Part shown: positions 6,048 through 12,685 of the stretch, in pieces
How the letters are laid out: every line of letters begins with the position of its first letter
Position numbering within the stretch: the first letter of the stretch is position 1
Assembly (NCBI GenBank): GCA_039820425.1
Contig: JBCBQD010000165.1
Location: 1-12,685, forward strand
Length of the DNA stretch: 12,685 nt
Direction: 5' to 3'
Origin: SIO4C1 sp039820425
Lineage (GTDB): Bacteria > Cyanobacteriota > Cyanobacteriia > Phormidesmidales > Phormidesmidaceae
The notes under the pieces: generated by a model
The model's input: the letters and a program-made list of their open reading frames with translations, nothing else
The model's database searches: none
What the model was told of the DNA's origin: nothing
Made by a program: the position numbers and the translations under genes

Positions 6048-6706
6048 GGAATGACAGTGTCCTCTACCGCAATATAGGCTGCCATCCCAGCCTGCAGCGA
6101 AACCTCATATCCGCCTGTAAACTCACCAAACGAGGGCAAGGTCAGCTGTTTTTGGGTTGTATCCAAATAAAAACAGGGTAACCGCAGGTTATCGAGCTTA
6201 GACTGAAGACACACCACCGGATGGACATGCCCGCATACATTTAGGCTAGCTGCATGATCAGCGGCGGGCTTATGGCTAAGCAGCAGTGATCCAAGCTCTA
6301 GATCATCCACATGACACTGCATGGGCAAATTACCCAGAGCACTTACTAATCGCCGATCATGGTTACCCACAATCAACGTTGTTTGAGCATGGGTTGCCCT
6401 TAAAAAATCGGTCCAGGCTGATAGGACCTCTCGGGTCAAGGCCTGATCCGCGTGAAATAAGTCACCCAGGATAAAAAGCTGCTGGGGGTCCCACTGCTGG
6501 CAGAGGTGCCGCAGTCGTTGCAGGGTTTCATCATTGACCTGGGTTGCAACTGGGATGCCAAAGGACTGAAACGTTTCAGCCTTACCCAAGTGCACATCGG
6601 CCACCAGCAAACTTTTAGAGATGGGTAAATAAACTGCCTTATCGGGCAGCAGATGCAGATCCAGGTTTCCAATCTGAATCTCATATCCTGCTAACGGTTT
6701 TGCCAC
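6035..6706 (-). CDS. pdeM: Ligase-associated DNA damage response phosphoesterase PdeM
   Basis: A calcineurin-like metallophosphoesterase encoded beside the Lhr-type helicase of the ligase-associated repair cluster; a role in processing DNA ends is presumed. The metal-binding motifs are all present: LLVADVHLGKAETF (D-x-H), LFILGDLFHAD (GD), LIVGNHDRR (GNHD), LLLSHKP (H) and NVCGHVHP (GH-x-H). No ATG starts the frame. It is open up to a TTG at 6796, but the first codons then fall inside a 27-base tandem repeat encoding WVPSTGHPL twice. I chose the GTG at 6706, giving 224 residues that begin VAKPLAGYEIQIGNLDLHLL, close to the usual family start. The last codons (VIPLVD and TGA) lie within the terminal repeat of the palindromic element. 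The ligase and metallo-beta-lactamase exonuclease of the cluster are not in this window. Confidence 0.88.
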   Translation of the reverse strand: MAKPLAGYEIQIGNLDLHLLPDKAVYLPISKSLLVADVHLGKAETFQSFGIPVATQVNDETLQRLRHLCQQWDPQQLFILGDLFHADQALTREVLSAWTDFLRATHAQTTLIVGNHDRRLVSALGNLPMQCHVDDLELGSLLLSHKPAADHAASLNVCGHVHPVVCLQSKLDNLRLPCFYLDTTQKQLTLPSFGEFTGGYEVSLQAGMAAYIAVEDTVIPLVD

Positions 6707-6739
6707 ACGCTGCCCACAACACTCGTCTGAAAATCTTAG

Positions 6740-6806
6740 CAAGGGATGCCCCGTTGAGGGCACCCACAAGGGATGCCCCGTTGAGGGCACCCACAAGGGA
6801 TGCCCC
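6740..6806 (-). repeat. 27-base tandem repeat, about 2.5 copies, at the lhr/pdeM junction
   Basis: Two identical 27-base units (6740-6766, 6767-6793) begin CAAGGGATGCCCC, and a partial copy (6794-6806) ends on the helicase stop codon. The unit length is a multiple of three, so the upstream extension of the pdeM frame reads through it as WVPSTGHPL repeats. GGGCATCC and GGGTGCCC in each unit can pair with one G-U, giving small hairpins in mRNA. It looks like a cyanobacterial intergenic repeat that expanded between coupled genes. Confidence 0.9.
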
Positions 6807-9271
6807 TACTTGTTGATCATTTGTTGTTTTAACCGCTCAATGCGATCCAATAGACTCTCATTTGACAGGCGCACGCTGAGTCGCTCAATCAGCAGCGGAA
6901 AGGCCAGTGGTGACGGTCGCTTTGTGGTTTGCCAGCGCAGTTGAACCTGGCTGATGTTCACCAAAGTGCGTTTTAGCCGATGGGCTTCAAGTTGTAAGGA
7001 AATCACTTCTCGCTCAGCCTGGGCCAGCAATAGATGATTGGGCTCATACTTTGAGAAAACTTCGTAGATCAGCGACGCGCTGATTTGCAGCTGACTGGCC
7101 GTCTTGCGAGAGGAGGGATAGCCCTTAAACACGAGCCCTGCCACCTGGGCGATGCCGCGAAACCGGCGCTGGGTCAGTTCTGAAATATTCAGACTGGCCT
7201 TAATCTCAGCTTCGAGATTGTCTACCGCAAAAAACTCATCTGAAAACAAATCTTGAAACGGATAGTGCTTGGGAGCCAAGATCTCAAACCCATAATCATT
7301 CACCGAGACGGTAAAGGTCGTCTTCTGCCGCTGAGAAAAGCGATAGGCCCACAGAAATCCCAGGCCTTCATGAACGAACCGTCCCTCAAAGGGGAACACG
7401 TAGAGGTGTTGGCCTTCTCTACTTTTCCAGGTTTCGATTAGCAACTCATCGGCGGCGGGCAGCTGAGAAATCCGATCCTGGGCTGCCAAGATCGGCATCA
7501 CACACTCAACCTCGTCACCCACATCGGCAGGGATATCGCCCTTAACCTGATTTAGCTCCGCCCGCAGATACTGACTTAAACAGTCAGAAATCCCAAGATT
7601 GCCCCCAGTCCACACCGGCACCACCGTCGATTTCTTTTGAGTGCTTTTGACATAGAGCACCATGTCTTTCATCTGAAAATATTCCAGCTGTCGCCCCGCA
7701 AAGAAGAACACATCGCCCTTCTTGAGGCGAGAGACAAAATTTTCATCGACGGTGCCAATCTTTTTGCGAGTGGTGAACACAATCTGCACCTGCTGATTGC
7801 CGGTGATGGTGCCAATGCTCATCCGGTGCATCCGCGAGATTTGGGCACTCGACACTTTGAAAAGACCGGCTTCCTGGGTGATTTTTTGATAGCGGGGGTA
7901 GGCTTTGAGGCACTGACCGCCTTTCTCTATAAAGTCTAAAATCCAGACAAACTCAGCATCGCTGAGGTGCTCGTAGGCGATGGTCTGACGAACCGCTGCT
8001 AGCGTGGCCTGGGGCTCAAAGCCATCGCCGCAGGCCAGGGTGACCAAATGCTGTATCAGGACGTCGTAGGCCAGTTTTTGGGGATGACGTGACTCAATTG
8101 CCCCAGCGGCGAGCCCCCTTCGAAATGCAGCAATTTCAATCAGCTCCAGGGCATTGGTGGGCAAGAAAAAGACTTCGGAGGTACCCTCGGGCACATGGGC
8201 AGAGCGACCAGCCCGCTGCAGGAGTCGGGCTAGATTCTTAGCACTGCCGATTTGCACCACCCGCTCGACGGGTTGAAAGTCGACCCCCAGATCTAGCGAT
8301 GAGGTACACACCACCCATTTGATCTCTCCGGACTTGAGCCCGGCTTCGATGGCCTGGCGCTCGTTAAAATCGATGGAACCGTGGTGCAGGGCCAGCTTGT
8401 CGGCGTGCTCGTCGACCGCAAAAGACAGGGCTTGGTACCAGCGTTCGGCCTGCGATCGCGTATTCGTAAAAATCAGCGTTGACTTTTCCATATCCAACGC
8501 CGCCACCAGCGACTCAAACATCCGCAGCCCTAGGTGCCCTGCCCACGGGAAACTATCCACCGACGCTGGCAAAATACTCTGGATTCGCGTCTCCCGCTTT
8601 AGATTTGATTGAATAATAGCTGGCTCAATCCCTAACCCCACTGACGTTTGGGCCGCCTCTTCTAGATTCCCCAGGGTAGCCGACACTGCCCAGGTTTTGA
8701 GCCTTGGCTGTAGCTGTCGCAGGCGAGAGAGACACAGCTCAGTCTGGGTGCCTCGTTTCGTACTCATCAGCTCGTGCCACTCATCCAGGATGATCGCCCG
8801 CAGTGACCCAAATCGCTTTTGCGCCCCCACGTAGGACAGCATCACCGACAGCGACTCGGGGGTGGTGATCAAAATATCCGGCATAGTTTTCATCTGCCGC
8901 GTCTTTTGGGATGATTTCGTATCCCCCGTGCGCGACTCGACCCGCAATGCCCAGCCCATCTCCTCAATGGGCCGCAAAATCGACTTTTCAATATCCCGAG
9001 ACAGCGCCCGCAGCGGTGTAATGTAAAGCAGCTTGAGCCCCTTTTCTGCCGGGCTTCGGAGCATCTCAGCGATTGGACCCATCACCGCCGCATAGGTCTT
9101 GCCTGACCCTGTGGGCACCTGGATAAGACCACTTTGCCCCGCCAGATACGCCTCCCAGGTTGCCTGCTGAAATGCCAGGGGTTGCCAGCCCTGACGAGCA
9201 AACCAGTCGCAGACGGGCGAGAGTTCGTCTTTAGATTTGGATGACTTTGTGCAACGCTGAGCTTGGGGCAT
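6806..9271 (-). CDS. Ligase-associated DNA damage response DEXH-box helicase (Lhr family)
   Basis: An 822-residue superfamily 2 helicase; with PdeM, a nuclease and an ATP-dependent ligase it belongs to the ligase-associated repair cluster. Motifs in order: Q-motif region (PLAFQQATWEAY, about 31-42), Walker A QVPTGSGKT (51-59), TTPES (136-140), Walker B DEWH (163-166), SAT (197-199), RecA2 motifs FTNTRSQAERW and SSLDLGVDF, and motif VI QRAGRSAH (352-359). The C-terminal half should be the Lhr winged-helix and beta-barrel part (for example MSIGTITGNQQVQIVF, GDVFFFAGRQLEY). The ATG at 9271 was chosen because the upstream extension to 9379 is not helicase-like and would overlap the divergent gene. 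Family proteins are also about 820 residues. No lesion seen. The stop lies at the edge of the tandem repeat before pdeM; the two genes are probably co-transcribed. Confidence 0.95.
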   Translation of the reverse strand: MPQAQRCTKSSKSKDELSPVCDWFARQGWQPLAFQQATWEAYLAGQSGLIQVPTGSGKTYAAVMGPIAEMLRSPAEKGLKLLYITPLRALSRDIEKSILRPIEEMGWALRVESRTGDTKSSQKTRQMKTMPDILITTPESLSVMLSYVGAQKRFGSLRAIILDEWHELMSTKRGTQTELCLSRLRQLQPRLKTWAVSATLGNLEEAAQTSVGLGIEPAIIQSNLKRETRIQSILPASVDSFPWAGHLGLRMFESLVAALDMEKSTLIFTNTRSQAERWYQALSFAVDEHADKLALHHGSIDFNERQAIEAGLKSGEIKWVVCTSSLDLGVDFQPVERVVQIGSAKNLARLLQRAGRSAHVPEGTSEVFFLPTNALELIEIAAFRRGLAAGAIESRHPQKLAYDVLIQHLVTLACGDGFEPQATLAAVRQTIAYEHLSDAEFVWILDFIEKGGQCLKAYPRYQKITQEAGLFKVSSAQISRMHRMSIGTITGNQQVQIVFTTRKKIGTVDENFVSRLKKGDVFFFAGRQLEYFQMKDMVLYVKSTQKKSTVVPVWTGGNLGISDCLSQYLRAELNQVKGDIPADVGDEVECVMPILAAQDRISQLPAADELLIETWKSREGQHLYVFPFEGRFVHEGLGFLWAYRFSQRQKTTFTVSVNDYGFEILAPKHYPFQDLFSDEFFAVDNLEAEIKASLNISELTQRRFRGIAQVAGLVFKGYPSSRKTASQLQISASLIYEVFSKYEPNHLLLAQAEREVISLQLEAHRLKRTLVNISQVQLRWQTTKRPSPLAFPLLIERLSVRLSNESLLDRIERLKQQMINK

Positions 9272-9323
9272 TTTGACCAGATTTCGGGCATCTTTGAAAC
9301 AAGTTAACACCCTGGAAACCTGA
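9272..9323. promoter_or_regulatory. 52-base divergent promoter region between the helicase and TPM genes
   Basis: Both start codons point outward from this short gap, so the promoters must lie here and partly within the 5' ends of the genes. GGAAACCTGA just before the ATG at 9324 may be a weak ribosome-binding site. No convincing -35/-10 pair or operator is seen. Confidence 0.5.
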
Positions 9324-10493
9324 ATGCGATTAAGACAAGCCTTTGGCCTCAGTTGCATGACTTTACTCGTCACCAGCATTATCCTGGCGGCCCAGGTCAG
9401 GCCAGGCCAGGCGGTTGAGGTTCATGATGTCCCCAATCCTCGCCAGCAGGGGGGCTGGGTCACCGATATGGCCGATATTCTCAGCTCTGAGACTGAGACT
9501 GAGCTAAACCAGCTGATCAGCGAGCTCGAAGCCTATAACGGGACTGAAATTGCCGTGGTGACAGTGTCCGATACCGCTGGAGCTGCCTCCCCTAAAGCTT
9601 TTGTCCATGAGCTATTTAACACTTGGGGTGTAGGCAAAGCCAATGTCAATAATGGGGTGGTGTTTTTGGTCTCGGTGGGCGATCGCAGAGCTGAGATTGA
9701 AACCGGCTACGGCATCGTCAAAGTTTTACCCGACCAGCGAGTTGTCTCTTTGCTCAAGCAGCGGGCCGTGCCTCGATTTAAAGAAGGCGACTACGATCGC
9801 GGCGTGCTGTCGGTCACCGAGGGCATGGTCACCATTCTCAGCGACAGCACGCCCTACAATCCGGTACTCTCGCCCCTGATGGACCTATCAAACGGCATTA
9901 AGGTGATCATTTTGGCAGGGGGCGGCTTTCTCGCTGTCTTTTTTCGTGGGTTTCAAAAGCTAACTAAAAAGCCCCTCCAGGGGATGCCCGGTGACCAGGA
10001 ACGGCTCTCCTGGTTTCAGGGTTTGCTGGGTCAGCCGGTTGAGTGTACCCGCTGCCAGCAGCGGATGCTCAAAACAGATAAAAATACCCTCTATGTTCAT
10101 CTAAAAAAGCCGCAAAGGGTTGCCAGTGAGTTGGGCAACATTCGCTGTCAGGGCTGGCAATGCCCGACTTGCCGGGGCGTTTACGTTCAAGTCTTTGATC
10201 AATCAGGACGCCGTAAATATTGCCAGCAATGCGCTGAGAAAACCCTTCGCATCAGCAGTCATATTGAGGTGTATCCGACCTATTCTCACTCTGGTCGCAA
10301 GCGGGTAACCACTCACTGCGAGTGCTGCGGCGATCATCATGAACGGACGGTCACATTGCCCAGGAAAGAGCGCAGTAGCTCGTCCAGTTCATCTTCGAGT
10401 TCATCTAGCTCATCTCGATCTTCTTCTCGATCATCTGGCAGAAGCTTTGGCGGCGGCAGAAGCGGTGGCAGCGGCGGTGGGGCCAGTTGGTAA
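9324..10493 (+). CDS. TPM-domain (YgcG-like) membrane protein with CxxC zinc-binding region and Ser/Gly tail
   Basis: A 389-residue protein. A signal peptide (1-30, hydrophobic CMTLLVTSIILAA, cleavage near GQA|VEV) leads to a TPM domain at about 44-175. Its signs are GWVTDMADILSSETETELNQ, NGTEIAVVTVSD, WGVGKANVNNGVVFLVSVGD, RRAEIETGYG and a closing EGDYDRGVLSVTEGM. TPM domains are found in photosystem II assembly phosphatase-like proteins and in YgcG-type envelope proteins. A membrane helix (190-210) follows. A probably cytoplasmic part then has four cysteine pairs, CTRC (241), CPTC (280), CQQC (300) and CECC (332), suggesting two zinc-ribbon-like sites. The end is a run of 14 Ser (351-364), then SR and Gly-rich repeats finishing GGGASW, the usual kind of tail in this family. 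Its substrate is unknown. Confidence 0.9.
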   Translation: MRLRQAFGLSCMTLLVTSIILAAQVRPGQAVEVHDVPNPRQQGGWVTDMADILSSETETELNQLISELEAYNGTEIAVVTVSDTAGAASPKAFVHELFNTWGVGKANVNNGVVFLVSVGDRRAEIETGYGIVKVLPDQRVVSLLKQRAVPRFKEGDYDRGVLSVTEGMVTILSDSTPYNPVLSPLMDLSNGIKVIILAGGGFLAVFFRGFQKLTKKPLQGMPGDQERLSWFQGLLGQPVECTRCQQRMLKTDKNTLYVHLKKPQRVASELGNIRCQGWQCPTCRGVYVQVFDQSGRRKYCQQCAEKTLRISSHIEVYPTYSHSGRKRVTTHCECCGDHHERTVTLPRKERSSSSSSSSSSSSSSRSSSRSSGRSFGGGRSGGSGGGASW

Positions 10494-10512
10494 CTCGTAG
10501 GCATTAGACGGC

Positions 10513-10770
10513 ATGGCAACGATTGCACAATTTCGAGGGATGGATCTCCTGATCTATTCCAATGACCATGAACCAGCCCATGCGCACGTTCGGAAAGGAG
10601 GTGAGTGGGTACTCAAGATTGAACTCGGCCAATCGAGGAATCCGTCTAAAATTATGGAAGATGCTTATTCGGAACTTGTTTCTGCCAAATGGCGCAAACT
10701 CGCAGTAAACCTCGTAGAGGATAATTTAGATGACTGTTGGGATGCCTGGAACCGATTTCATAACGATTGA
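10513..10770 (+). CDS. DUF4160 protein
   Basis: An 85-residue protein matching DUF4160. The family core is visible as IAQFRGMDLLIYSNDHEPAH, AHVRKGGEWVLKIELG, then a helical C-terminal half (AYSELVSAKWRKLAVNLVED, CWDAWNRFHND). The conserved DH-P-H-H-V cluster suggests a metal-binding or catalytic site, though no activity is established to my knowledge. DUF4160 genes are very often followed by a DUF2442 gene, as here, and the pair is widely suspected to be a toxin-antitoxin-like module. It starts 20 bases after the TPM gene and may ride on that transcript. Only a weak AGG about 11 bases upstream supports the ATG, which gives the normal family start (MATIAQFRG). Confidence 0.9.
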   Translation: MATIAQFRGMDLLIYSNDHEPAHAHVRKGGEWVLKIELGQSRNPSKIMEDAYSELVSAKWRKLAVNLVEDNLDDCWDAWNRFHND

Positions 10771-11077
10771 GAAAAGCCGTTTAACCCCGCTTGAGTTGTG
10801 GGCATTGACGACCGATGAACCGCTTTTGAAATCTATAGAGTTTGATGATGATCAAAGGGTATTTCTAGCCGTTTTACGCGATGGGCGAAACTTGCAATTT
10901 CCACTTGAGCTTTTCCCTGAACTGCAAGAAGCAACAGCCGAGCAGCTTCACAATGTTGTCACTATCAATATGGGCTCGGCCTTGCAATGGTCTGATTTAG
11001 ATGTTCATTATTCTGTCAGTGGTCTAGTTGCGACCTTAAATCAAAAAGCTCAAGCTCTTTCTACTTTCAATCAGTAG
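10730..11077 (+). CDS. DUF2442 protein
   Basis: A 115-residue protein with the DUF2442 fold signs: SIEFDDDQRVFLAVLRDGRN, LQFPLELFPELQEATAEQLH, and SALQWSDLDVHYSVSGL, where the W-x-x-L-D-x-x-x-S-V-x-G-L ending is diagnostic. The likely ATG at 10730 overlaps the DUF4160 gene by 41 bases. An AGAGG sequence nine bases upstream supports it; the ATG at 10742 is the alternative. The family's usual N-terminus begins around SIEFDDD, so the first 30 residues are an extension, or a start inside the overlap is used. DUF2442 proteins may act as the DNA- or protein-binding partner of DUF4160. Nothing in the next 120 bases looks like a terminator or another gene. Confidence 0.88.
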   Translation: MTVGMPGTDFITIEKSRLTPLELWALTTDEPLLKSIEFDDDQRVFLAVLRDGRNLQFPLELFPELQEATAEQLHNVVTINMGSALQWSDLDVHYSVSGLVATLNQKAQALSTFNQ

Positions 11078-11197
11078 AATACTTGCCTGACTTTGCCGTG
11101 CCCAACTCTATATGGTTAGCCTTACACCGCTTACAGTCTCTCCATTAGAAAATGGCGATCGCCCGGACCTTCTCAAGGAACCAACAGTACGCCTTGG

Positions 11198-12685
11198 TCA
11201 CTCGCGATCGCAAGACAATCGGCTACCCAATAGTGTTCCATTCCACCAAAACCCGCGCTGGCGAGTGCCGTCAGCAAAGGTGTAAGTCCCGAGTCCATTA
11301 CATTTTCCATGTTTCATCCCGCCGACGTAGCGATCGCGATTTTCCAGATACCAGATCCCCTGCCCGTGGAAGGCGTCTTGCTTAAACTGCCCGACATAGC
11401 GCCGTCCGTTTTTAAAGGTAAAGGTCCCGCAGCCATTGCGCTGGCCATCGCTAAACTCGCCATCGTAGCGGTTGCCGTTGGGAAAAAGGGTGATCCCCTG
11501 GCCATCGGCGGGTCTGCTGTTTTCTAACGGGCCATAGTATTGGGTGCCATCGACATATTCATAATCGGGGGGGGGAGTGGGCAGGGGGGGAGTCGCTGGA
11601 ATTTTGCAAACCACGGTGTCAGGGGTGGCATACAATCCGAGCCCCTGAAAAACTGCATCGGCAACCGTGGGGAGTAGCGAAACCCCGGCGATCGCAAGAA
11701 AGCCAGTCCCCAGGAGGTACCATCTGAGGTGCGATTCTCTCGAGGAGAGGCTGCGCCCTAATGCCAGTAATGCCCCCAGGGCTATACGCGTCAGCGGAGC
11801 AGCCTCTGTTGCTTTAATAGGGGTTGCGTCAGTCGGGGCCGACAGCAGATTCTCTGTTTGATTGGATGCCGCTTCAGGGGAGGGAGAAGGGCTGACCACG
11901 GTTTCGGTGAGCGCATCAGTTGCTGTTTCAGGCACCGGGCTGGCCACCATCTCAGGGGGAACGGTGATTTCAGTGTCAGCCAAGGGGGAAGGGGCCGAGA
12001 GGGGATGCTCTGAGGGCGGATCGGCGGGGGCCAGTACCTCAGCTGGAGAGGCAGCCGAGGTTGGCTGGGCTGACTGCCACAGGTCTAACGATTTTGGTAA
12101 GATTTGAGTCTCGTCTAAGCTAACATTGGCTGAGCTGTCAGATTTTGAATCTTCCAGCAGCTTCTCTAACGCTTGCAGCGCGTCCTCTGCGGTTTGATAG
12201 CGGTCTTTGAAGTGGTAGCGCACCATCGTGTCTAAGATATCCGCCAGCTTTGGACTGACATAGGGCACCTCAGTGTGCCAACTGACCTCCCCGGTCTGCA
12301 TGTCGTGTTTTAAGTTTCTCGGTTTGATCCCTGTCAGGGCCTGAATCCCGATCATGCCGATGGCATAGAGGTCGCTGCTAAAGCGGGGCTGCCCAGCGAT
12401 TTGCTCATTGGGCATATAGCCCTGGGTGCCAATGGTAATCGTTAGGGTGGGGTTGTCAGCGGTTTCAAGCGGTTGGGCCGCCGTTTGCTTGACTGCCCCA
12501 AAATCAATCAGGACGATTTTGCCATCCCCGACCCGACGGATCAGGTTAGACGGCTTAATATCGCGATGGATGACGTTTTGCTGATGCACAAAGGTCAACA
12601 CCCTTAGGATCTCTTGGAGTAGATGAATCACATTGGCTTCAGACCAGCGCTGTTGGCTTGCCAGTTCTTCAGCGATTGAGCGACC
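11198..12685 (-). CDS. Membrane Ser/Thr protein kinase with C-terminal MORN repeats (N-terminus beyond window)
   Basis: The visible 495 codons start inside a eukaryotic-type (Hanks) kinase domain. Catalytic loop VIHRDIKPSNLI (catalytic Asp at 12560-12562), DFGAVKQ (Asp at 12503-12505), the activation-segment end GTQGYMPNEQ and SSDLYAIGMIGIQALTG are intact. The N-lobe with the ATP-binding Gly loop and Lys lies past 12685. Next come a Pro/Ser/Ala-rich linker of about 130 residues, a membrane helix (WYLLGTGFLAIAGVSLL), a Pro-rich stretch, and four to five MORN repeats (about 11239-11536) such as DGQGITLFPNGNRYDGEF and GCGTFTFKNGRRYVGQF. A cytoplasmic kinase joined to a MORN sensor or lipid-binding tail across the membrane is a known cyanobacterial arrangement. 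The signal and substrates are unknown. The gene is convergent with the DUF2442 gene, 120 bases away. Confidence 0.94.
   Translation of the reverse strand, partial: GRSIAEELASQQRWSEANVIHLLQEILRVLTFVHQQNVIHRDIKPSNLIRRVGDGKIVLIDFGAVKQTAAQPLETADNPTLTITIGTQGYMPNEQIAGQPRFSSDLYAIGMIGIQALTGIKPRNLKHDMQTGEVSWHTEVPYVSPKLADILDTMVRYHFKDRYQTAEDALQALEKLLEDSKSDSSANVSLDETQILPKSLDLWQSAQPTSAASPAEVLAPADPPSEHPLSAPSPLADTEITVPPEMVASPVPETATDALTETVVSPSPSPEAASNQTENLLSAPTDATPIKATEAAPLTRIALGALLALGRSLSSRESHLRWYLLGTGFLAIAGVSLLPTVADAVFQGLGLYATPDTVVCKIPATPPLPTPPPDYEYVDGTQYYGPLENSRPADGQGITLFPNGNRYDGEFSDGQRNGCGTFTFKNGRRYVGQFKQDAFHGQGIWYLENRDRYVGGMKHGKCNGLGTYTFADGTRQRGFWWNGTLLGSRLSCDRE

Noticed and set aside
9272..9379. Longer helicase start at 9379
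   Set aside because: The extra 36 residues are not helicase-like and would overlap the signal peptide of the divergent TPM gene; the ATG at 9271 gives the normal family length.
10337..10528. 63-codon minus-strand frame rich in Leu, Pro and Asp/Glu
   Set aside because: Antisense of the Ser and Gly low-complexity tail of the TPM protein.
11862..12107. Plus-strand frame rich in Ser, Ala and Gly opposite the kinase
   Set aside because: It mirrors the Pro/Ser/Ala-rich kinase linker; GC-rich low complexity leaves the antisense frame open.

Overview
The window is almost certainly cyanobacterial chromosome. The HIP1 octamer GCGATCGC occurs about nine times in 12.7 kb (near 3476, 4661, 4980, 8452, 9679, 11155, 11204, 11330 and 11688), against roughly one per 65 kb by chance. 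The gene set fits too: a cyanobacterial-type GlgB, a Ser/Thr kinase with MORN repeats, a small secreted protein of a type I recognise from cyanobacteria, and short palindromic intergenic repeats. The species cannot be named from the sequence.

Layout. 1-2064 (-) is a glycogen branching enzyme gene cut off by the window edge. 2281-2661 (-) is a small exported protein and 3005-3775 (+) an exported PPC-TPR protein; the 343-base divergent gap between them holds two hairpins. 3776-4053 holds overlapping hairpins and a strong plus-strand terminator that no gene explains. 4054-5752 (-) is the most unusual part. It is the wreck of a type I-C CRISPR-Cas operon: a cas7 gene with an internal in-frame deletion, then a DUF433/DUF5615 antitoxin-toxin pair where cas4 would be expected, then a cas1 pseudogene with two stop codons, a 2-base frameshift and a missing 3' end. 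There is no cas2 and no repeat-spacer array. The toxin gene is itself frameshifted while the antitoxin is intact.

5802-6047 is a palindrome-rich element bounded by 17-base inverted repeats; one of these forms the last codons of the next gene. 6035-9271 (-) holds the phosphoesterase PdeM and the Lhr-type DEXH helicase of the ligase-associated DNA-repair cluster, with a 27-base tandem repeat at their junction. Divergent from the helicase is a TPM-domain membrane protein (9324-10493, +). It is followed by an overlapping DUF4160-DUF2442 pair (10513-11077, +), which resembles small stress or toxin-antitoxin modules. 11198-12685 (-) is the C-terminal two thirds of a membrane-anchored Ser/Thr kinase ending in MORN repeats.

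How they fit together: glgB, pdeM/lhr and the kinase are ordinary chromosomal genes. The cas/TA segment between the 3005-3775 gene and pdeM looks like an accessory island in decay. Order and strand of the cas fragments still follow the usual I-C order, so the locus probably decayed in place, with a toxin-antitoxin module arriving in or replacing its middle. Whether the shortened Cas7 and the lone antitoxin are still expressed cannot be told from sequence alone.
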